Below are positions 57,020 through 64,000 of a DNA stretch of 64,000 bases, one piece after another (positions within the stretch are counted from its first letter, which is position 1; the number at the start of each line of letters is the position of its first letter). The notes beneath the pieces were generated by a model. That model was not told where the DNA came from. It did no database searches and was given only the letters and a program-made list of their open reading frames with translations. The position numbers and the translations under genes are program-made. The DNA is from Copromyces sp. CBS 386.78 (Eukaryota; Ascomycota; Sordariomycetes; Sordariales; Sordariaceae): positions 248,001 to 312,000 of the forward strand of contig MU839119.1 of NCBI GenBank assembly GCA_030685235.1, read 5' to 3'.

Positions 57020-57680
57020 TCGCCTCTGATACCTTGCCTGATGAGGCCAGACCTGTATTTGGCCCATTGCTCATGGCCCAAGACGAAGGCTTTCCAAAGG
57101 ACTCAACTGTAGCCGAGTTGAGGAACTACAAGCGGCGAGTCCGATGTGCGAGCGAGAACGAGGAGATCAAGGACGAAGACGATAATACACCACAAAACTC
57201 AACATTCGGAGCACACTTTACCAGCAAAGCCTACAAGGCATATTATGAATATGCCGGCAAGCGTCCACTGCAGATTAAGGAACACCTCCCTACCACACAA
57301 GTACGCTGGGAAACGTACTTTGAGCTAGATTGGAACTTCGGCAAAAGGCTCGAACCGATCCTTCAAATCCAGGCGTGCCTTGTGCTTGACTGGGTCTTGC
57401 TTGGTTCCAACCCTAAGCTCCCGCTGACCCTGGCCTTTGGCTTCCTAGCCACTTTGCTCTGCAAGAAGTATGGCGGCCTCCAGTTTGGCTCACATGGACA
57501 CGCTTCTCATCGAGCTGATCATGCTTCCTCGTCAACGCGGGCTCCCATACAGCTGGAATCTGCGGGAACTCGGGAAACATGCCCTATTTGAAGACATTTA
57601 CAACACGCGCCTTGTATCTAAGTGGTTTACAGCGATTTACTCTACATATCGGTGGGAGCGACATGGGTTGCAATTAGTAT
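57020..57680 (+). pseudogene. Gene debris, last part F-box-like
   Basis: A frame of about 180 codons from 57034 lacks an early ATG (first ATG near 57073) and shows no known domain. In another frame from 57491, L-P-R-Q-R-G-L-P is followed by D-I-Y-N-T-R-L-V-S-K-W-F, which resembles the end of an F-box. Frame shifts between the two suggest a decayed gene. Low confidence. Confidence 0.35.
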
Positions 57681-58180
57681 AGGAAGCTTTGTGATGAGGT
57701 GCTTTATCTTGGCCACGAGCACAAGTCCGATTTCCACACTTTCATCCCATCATCTCTTCGTTCTCTTCACGATCTCATTTCCTTTCATCTCAACAATCTC
57801 TGCTCCCCCAAAATCCAATACGCCCCCATTCCTCTTTCACACCCCGCCCACCATTTAAAAGCGTTCCCTTCTGCCGACCACACTTCATTTACTCATTGTT
57901 GTCGACGAATTGTGTATAGCAAGCATCACGATGAGTGGAACATTGTGGACCTGGATGATAAGCGATAGTCTGCAAAGGCCGCTGCGAGGTTCTCGCCAAT
58001 GTCAGCCTTGACAGAATCGTTGCCGTTGGTTTTCTCAGAATCCGTGCCGGGGTCGTTGGAAGAAGACGTTGTCAAGGACACCATCGCCCGACAACCCTCC
58101 TGGTCCACAAGCAACGACGAGCAGCTGAAGGAGGCCCGAGCCCATACTACGAAAGTGGGACAGCTGAAGGACGTCGAATA

Positions 58181-58405
58181 CTAGGCCCGGATAGCGAGGA
58201 AAGCGGAAGCGACAACTACATCAACTCCTTTCCGAGAAGTGACGGACGGATAATACCGGCTGGAGAAGCAAATCTTGAGATCGATATCCCGAATGTCGGC
58301 CAAGTCCGCCAGGTCTTCGAAAAAGGATACCATTTTCCGGACCTCGTCCTCGTCGTACTTATCTAATACGTCGATCCAGATTTCGATAGCTTGACCATAT
58401 GCCAT
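58181..58405 (-). pseudogene. NACHT-domain fragment of a fungal STAND/NLR-type protein
   Basis: The 74-residue frame reads I-W-I-D-V-L-D-K-Y-D-E-D-E-V-R-K-M-V-S-F-F, matching the Walker B segment of fungal NACHT proteins (normally I-D-A-L-D-E-C-D-E-D), then I-C-F-S-S-R-Y-Y-P, the following conserved strand. No P-loop was found upstream and no repeat domain downstream, and the acidic Walker B residues are partly changed. It is a relic of an NLR-like gene, a family involved in fungal self/non-self recognition and cell death. Confidence 0.7.
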
Positions 58406-58551
58406 TTGTATCGCTCGTATAAGTGTTTGCGTAAGTGGTACGACGGTCTAATTGCCTTTGAGTAAATAGTCGGATCTAGTATTGCCCAAGTGGTCTAAGG
58501 AGGGCCAAAGCTCCTCCCTGCCATCCAACAAAGCGAACAGAAGCCCAGCCC

Positions 58552-58749
58552 ATGGCAATCGACACGCCCACCGAGTCGATTAACGCCGCCACTGCCGCCC
58601 TGTCACTCCGCAGCAAGAAATCCACCACCACCACCGCCACGACGAAAGCCCTGGAAGCCTCGAGCAGTTCTGGGTTAGATTCGTCGGAGTCGGATGGGGA
58701 TGACGACGGCGCCGCGGGCACCGATTCGGACGACGACGAGAAGGAGTAG
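58552..58749 (+). CDS. Small acidic Ser/Asp-rich open frame, doubtful
   Basis: A 65-residue frame with Thr/Ser then Ser/Asp/Glu-rich sequence (S-S-E-S-D-G-D-D-D). Composition is coding-like but could be a fragment of a disordered linker. No homologue recognised. Confidence 0.25.
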   Translation: MAIDTPTESINAATAALSLRSKKSTTTTATTKALEASSSSGLDSSESDGDDDGAAGTDSDDDEKE

Positions 58750-58975
58750 CCCCACAGGAGCATTTTGGGCGGAAGCGTCCAGAAATTCCCTGAACTCAGC
58801 TTCAGACAACTCATTCCTAGGGGATAAGACCGGTTTTGGCGTTGTGCCTCCCCTATCGGATTTGGTCTCGTTCTGCGCACTTGCTGACCGTGTTTTAGTA
58901 TCCATTACTGGTAATCTGGCCAGTTTACAACGCTTAAGTGATTCTAAGCGTTGGCTCTGAATTACGCTCCTTTCT

Positions 58976-59026
58976 GAGCTTAAGCGTTGACGAGAGCTTA
59001 AGCGTTGACGAGAGCTTAAGCGTTGG
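58976..59026 (+). repeat. 18-bp tandem repeat, three units
   Basis: Three near-perfect copies of GAGCTTAAGCGTTGACGA in tandem, with two further related CTTAAG/TAAGCG words just upstream (58930-58952). Confidence 0.85.
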
Positions 59027-60399
59027 AAGTAGGAGATTACACCTGATTGGCTGGCTGGTTCCCGCTAATGCAAACTAGTGAAATCTAACCAATGCCTACG
59101 CTCCTTAGGCCTTGGCTCCCTTGGCTTACCCGTCGCCCGCCCAAGTCCAAAATCACCAAATTCACTACCACTACCACTAAGGTACTTTATGTTTTGGCCG
59201 TCGTTGTCGCTATTATCGTCGCTGTCACTAGGGCGATTGAATTTGTAGTGATGTAAATGTTGAAAAGTTAGTTAGTTTGGCAATTGAAGACCGGATGGAT
59301 GCATTTATACTTGGGAGTGCAATAGCTTTTATCGTCGTCGTTATTGTCGGCGGTAGTAGTGATAGTTGCAAGAGGAAGGTTAGGAGACTTTGTATCACGG
59401 GGCAAGGCGAAGGTTAGGTATTTGTAAAGATATTCGTAATTGTACGAGGAAGAGGAAGCTATTTGGGGGAGCTCTAATGGCCATCTATATATAGTGAGCA
59501 TATAGCCCGTACAGCCTTATTATCCTATAGATTATCCTATAGGCTGGTATAATCTATATAGCCTTAGTAATAGGGGTAGGTTAATAACCGCAGCCAATTA
59601 AATATTAAATGCGTTTAGCCGCATCTACTATGCTAAGTCTCTATAGCCAATTAGAGTATACTATTAATCTAGCAATTATTACCGTAGTAAAAGTAGCGAT
59701 ATAGGACGGTTAATTAATTATAAATAAACTTATAATACTTCCCTCGCTTAAAATACCCCTAGGGTAAAAATACTTCCCTTTTTAATTTCCTCTATAATAT
59801 TTATTACTTATCCTTTTATATTATTTTTACTTTCCTTTTTAGGCTGCTACTTTACCCTTTTAATAATATAATAATCGCCATACTACTAATATTGTACTTG
59901 TTTTTCCCGGCGGCTAGTCCGTCCTAATAGCCTTCTCTAGAGCTTTCTTAATTCTATAACAACGTTTCTCGTTTACGATCTATTATAATAATATTAATAC
60001 ATTTAAATTATTATTATAAAACTTCCTAAAGTTATTAATATAATATTCTACGTCCTTCTATAATTATTAAATAAAATTATAAGGGTTTCCCCAAACTACC
60101 CAATACTCTTATTTACTATTTTCTATATTAAAATAGCAATTATCAATAATTTTATAAAACTATTCAATTACGTCTTTAACGTTATTTATTCGTTTTATAA
60201 TCCGCCCGTTATTTATTCGGATATTTTAAATTTTATCCTACCCGGAAATCCCTTAATAATTCTAAAGTTTTATTATATTAATATAGAAAGTACGGCTATA
60301 CTTTATATTAACAGATAATTTTAATATAACGTAATAGTTATTTACTTTTATAATTTCGAAAGGCCCTTCTTACAATAGCGTAAACTTAATTTACAAGCG

Positions 60400-61330
60400 G
60401 CTTAATACAAAATTAATTATATTAAATAAAATTTTATCGCCGATATAATATTTTAATATATTGGACCGTCTTTTATTAGCGGTTTCTTCGTACCGTATTT
60501 AACTATTCTTAATTATAATAATAATTTTATCTAATATTATACTAAACCGGTTAATAATTTTATTAATTTTAAAATACTCCGCTTACTATATTTTAAAAAG
60601 CTTTAATAAGTATAATTAAACGGATTCGACTCCTATCCGAAGGTAAAAACTATAATTTACAAAGAATAAAAATATACCGGTACTATTTAAATATATATTA
60701 TTGCCCGCGAATTCTACTAAGGGTAGCCAATCGACTTAATTATCCTAAACCTAATTAATATAAGTACGAAGGAAATACTCTAATTTAACGTTAATACGCT
60801 CGGTTTAACTATTAATTTCTTTATAGAAAGCTAATAATAATTTTAAAATAATTCTTAACCTTTTAAAAAAAGCCTTCTAAAATTATAAAACGAATTAAAT
60901 ACCGTAATCGGAAACAATAATATCCGGCAAGCTATAAAGGGCGTAAATCTTCTCGATAAATCAATTAACGAATTCTTCTATAATTAATATTTCGACTAAG
61001 ATATAGTGCCTCATTTTTATTAAATAGTCTACTACTATAATAATATACTTATACTTTCGGCCTCCCCGGATATAGGGCGTTATAGAGGTTATATAATTAA
61101 TAGTAATATCCTTCTATAGAGCGAAAAGTATTAATAAAAATTTTAAAAGCCTTACCAATATATATTGTAACGGTTTCGTCTTTATATATTAGAAGTAAGC
61201 TTTATAATAAATTCTAATAATTTTATTTATACTTAACTAGTAAAATAAGCGATTAAAAGTAGTAAACGTTTTATCCCAGCCCTAATAACCTACTAGTATA
61301 GGTTTATAATACCTTCGTATAAAATATAAC
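60400..61330 (-). pseudogene. Gypsy integrase relic
   Basis: Reading through stops gives weak matches to the H2C2 region and the integrase core (for example I-T-I-N-Y-I-T-S-I-T near 61110, the place of the I-S-x-D-F-I strand with Asp changed to Asn). Position after RNase H supports the call; limits are approximate. Confidence 0.6.
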
Positions 61331-61849
61331 TATAGCGTAGTATTTTTTAAATCGACTATAAACGCTAAACATTAATATATTTTACTATTAATTGCATAAC
61401 ATTCTATAAAAATTATTTTTCTTATACTTTTCTTTAGTACTTTAAGCTATATTCAATAATTCTCATCTATGAGGGCGGCTATTAAATTTTAATAAAAGAT
61501 TAAATTATAATAATTAGCGTCGATTAATTTATCCGTAAATAATTCTTCCGGGTTAAATTCGTAAATATAAATATAACTTATAAAAATAGAAGGGTCGAAA
61601 AATATTTTATAGCGGGCTTTTAATCGATTATCGTTTATATCTTTCAATATATCCTCTAATTTCCTATTCAAAATATTAGGACGGACTTAGAAAATACCCG
61701 GCCTATATTTAATAATAAAATTAAATTTAGATAGGAAATTAAACTACTGTATATACTACAGTATAAGTTTCTTATTTTCTATAAAGGTTTATAGGCTTTT
61801 ATAGTGGGTTAGGATTTTAAATAGTTTTTAAACGCCCTATAATTCTAAT

Positions 61850-62050
61850 CCTTATTTTTCTAAAATTTTAATAATTGTAAATAATTCCTTATTGTAAATA
61901 TCGTAATTATATTCTACGGCAGAATATTTTTGCGAAAAATATACGACTAAGCGTAAAATATTCTCGTCATTGTACTAAAATAGTATATTACCTATAACCT
62001 AATTAGAAATATCGGTTTCGACTACAATTAGTCGGGACTAATTATAAATT
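61850..62050 (-). pseudogene. Gypsy RNase H relic
   Basis: E-T-D-I-S-N (from E-T-D-A-S-D), then L-V-V-Y-F-S-Q-K-Y and E-Y-N-Y-D-I-Y-N-K-E-L, the standard RNase H series after reverse transcriptase in this order. Confidence 0.8.
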
Positions 62051-62289
62051 TGAAGGATAGGACTTATAGTAAAAACTTTTTTTAATTCTTTAAAAACTTT
62101 TTAATAATCTTTTATTTAGCGCTATTCGGCTAATTTCTTTATAAGGTCGTATAGTAGAATAATTATAATCGAAAAATATTAAATAAAATACTAGTAAAAA
62201 TTTATAAATTTTAAAAATCTTTAAAGCTAGCGTTTTAATTACGGGGCCTCTTATTTAATAACGGCTTTTACCTTCATAAAATCTATTTT

Positions 62290-62960
62290 TATACCCCTTA
62301 ATATAATAAAAAGGCTTAAATATTTTATATAGGTAATATTAAATTCGTATTTATCGATATCTAATTAAAAGTTAACGTTAATTATTCTTCTAAGGACTTC
62401 GTTTATATAAATAGTATACTCTTTTACGTTTTCGGAGTAGACGAAGATATTGTTTAAGTACGTTATTGTATAAATATTTAAGATATTATATAGTATATTA
62501 TTAATATAATTCTAAAACGTACTAGGTATGCCTTAGAGGCCAAAAGGAAGGATTAATAATTCGTAGAAATTAAAATATATAATAAAAATAATTAGCTATT
62601 TATAACCTTCCTAAATACGGATTCGGTTAAAAGCGGCGATAATATCCAATTTAATAAAGATTTTAATATAATAAATAATATTAAAAATTTCCTTAATTAA
62701 TAGAAGCGGGTACTATATTTTAAGTATAATATTATTAATATTACAGTAATCGATATAAATGCAAATACCCCCGCTAAATTTATTTACAAAGAGTAAGGGT
62801 AAGGCTATTTAGGATTAGGAAAGTTTAATAAAACCGTTTTCTAATTAATTATCGATCTATTTTTTAACGATAATTACTTCTATAAATAAAATTAATCGGT
62901 AGCGGACGTTTAACGGTTTTTCCCTTAGCGTAAATTCGATTTTATAGTTATATATTTAAT
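62290..62960 (-). pseudogene. Gypsy reverse transcriptase relic
   Basis: Motifs in order: I-Y-I-D-Y-C-N-I-N (C-V-D-Y-R-x-L-N), K-L-D-I-I-A-A-F-N (K-L-D-L-x-x-A-Y-N), P-F-G-L near 62540, and Y-L-N-N-I-F-V-Y-S near 62450, where the catalytic Y-L-D-D has lost both aspartates by G-to-A changes. Confidence 0.88.
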
Positions 62961-64000
62961 AAAGCGGAAATTTATTCGCTTTCTTAATACGGAAAGCGTT
63001 AATCCTTTTCTAATATTTATATAGGAATTTAAATTTAATTTCTTTATTAGTTTTCGGAAGTCGGTCAATTTTCTTATAGAATATTAATACGTCTTCCTCT
63101 ATAATTTTTATAATAATAGCCTCGTATATAAGTACGTCTATATCTAAATTACTTATAAAAATAGTAATTCGGGTAATTTCAATAGTTACTAATTCTTTTT
63201 AATCTATATCCCCTACGTACGTATTAATAAATTCGTAGAAGCGCTTTAAAAGGTAGTCCTTATATTATTTACCTTTACTATTTATAATATCCTAAACTAT
63301 TTTTTTAATAAAATCGTTATAAATATTAATTTTATAAAGGGCCGCTAATTAGCAGATTTCCGTATAATTCGTAAAGTAGGGCTATAAATTATACGTTTCG
63401 TATAAAAAATTAAAAGCGGTAATATTAATACTACGTATATCCTAAATATTAATTCGTCTTTCGATTATTCTAAACTGCTTTATAATTAAATAAATAATAT
63501 TAGAGGAATTCTTTATACCTTTTACCTTTCTATAAAGTAGCGCGGGTATAAAAGGTTCTACTATCTATCCTAGCGCGTTATAATCTAATAAAGCTATATT
63601 TCCGGTAAATCTTTTAATAGGAAATTTGAAATAATATAAAAAGAGGTCGTAGTAGTACGGCCACGCCCCCTATTTTAAATAAAAATTCTCGTTAACCTCA
63701 TAAAATTTATAAAGGTTGTAGGCCTTACTTCTAAGGTAATTTTCGTAGGGTTCGTAATAGGGGGGCGGAGTAGAAATAGAATCGTCTTCTAATAATAATT
63801 CTAATATTTAAATATCGCTACGCTCCGGTCCATTATAGGGGATACGGTCTTAAAACCGTAATAGCCCTAATATATTTTAGCGAGGCTCCTATTAGTATAG
63901 GAATAGTACGGAATTAAAATCGGCTTTTAATAATAATTCTAAATTTTAATAATAGTAATTTACCCTACTAGTAATCTTATTAATATTCTTATTAGTAATC

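Larger units (their letters stand above)
59500..64000 (-). mobile_element. Ty3/gypsy LTR retrotransposon, RIP-inactivated, continues off the window
   Basis: Strongly AT-rich with stops throughout. On the minus strand it shows, from right to left, reverse transcriptase, RNase H and integrase blocks in the Ty3/gypsy order. The left boundary is placed where composition changes near 59500; no LTR could be delimited. The gag end should lie beyond 64000. Confidence 0.85.

Noticed and set aside
57470..57560. L-P-R-Q-R-G-L-P-like segment as another central domain of the A-G family
   Set aside because: The similarity is limited to one short motif, the cysteines are absent, and what follows fits an F-box end better.
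1..64000. CRISPR arrays, operons, riboswitches and bacterial ribosome-binding sites
   Set aside because: None was seen, and the introns and gene content show nuclear fungal DNA.

Overview
The window is nuclear DNA of a filamentous ascomycete, most likely Neurospora or a close Sordariaceae relative. The signs are short introns (about 50-200 nt) with GTANGT-like donors and CTAAC/CTGAC branch points, GC-rich exons, Zn2Cys6 regulators, and very AT-rich tracts in which recognisable transposon proteins are broken by many stops and by D-to-N type changes, the signature of repeat-induced point mutation (RIP). Species and chromosome cannot be read from the sequence.

Layout. 1-1268 (minus): start of a transcription factor with two tandem Zn2Cys6 clusters, running off the left edge. 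2.4-11.4 kb: three same-strand members (A, B, C) of a divergent multigene family. 12.7-21.2 kb: a core block with mitochondrial ribosomal protein bL27m, an LCL2-like secreted protein, protein phosphatase inhibitor 2, and an alpha-glucoside-type sugar permease. 22.5-26.35 kb: a 3,875-bp RIP-mutated PIF-Harbinger transposon with TTA target duplications, followed 37 bp later by a 406-bp hairpin MITE. 28.2-30.6 kb: a ten-exon Zn2Cys6 regulator. 34.2-35.4 kb: myo-inositol oxygenase. 38.7-40.0 kb: a multipass membrane protein. 41.0-43.4 kb: family member D. 44.0-45.25 kb: three abutting TA-flanked inverted-repeat elements inside a split palindrome. 45.5-47.6 kb: member E, with a duplicated central domain. 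48.35 kb onward: member F, interrupted by a 3,643-bp RIP-mutated hAT element with a perfect 8-bp target duplication. 53.8-54.4 kb: a decayed E-like fragment (G). 56.8-58.4 kb: gene debris including a NACHT fragment. 59.5-64 kb: a RIP-mutated Ty3/gypsy element on the minus strand, continuing off the window.

The best candidate for an undescribed system is the A-G family. Reconstructing the exons shows a shared architecture: an exon-1 motif R-R-Y-x-x-W/F, then a G-G-x-L-F/Y-P motif, then a C2H2 finger (C-x4-C-x12-H-x4-H) always split by a phase-0 intron between its two histidines. A disordered linker follows, often with a SUMO-interaction-like motif. Next come a Cys-containing domain ending in CCN-x-(Y/F)-Y/R and, in A, B, D and E, a beta-rich, possibly cupin-like C-terminal domain. 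Copies differ greatly in the linkers, one has lost its finger exons, one has doubled its central domain, and two are broken. This looks like a fast-evolving nuclear protein family turning over beside transposons; its function is unknown.

The core genes (translation, PP1 regulation, sugar and inositol use) show no operon-like logic and appear to be independent neighbours.
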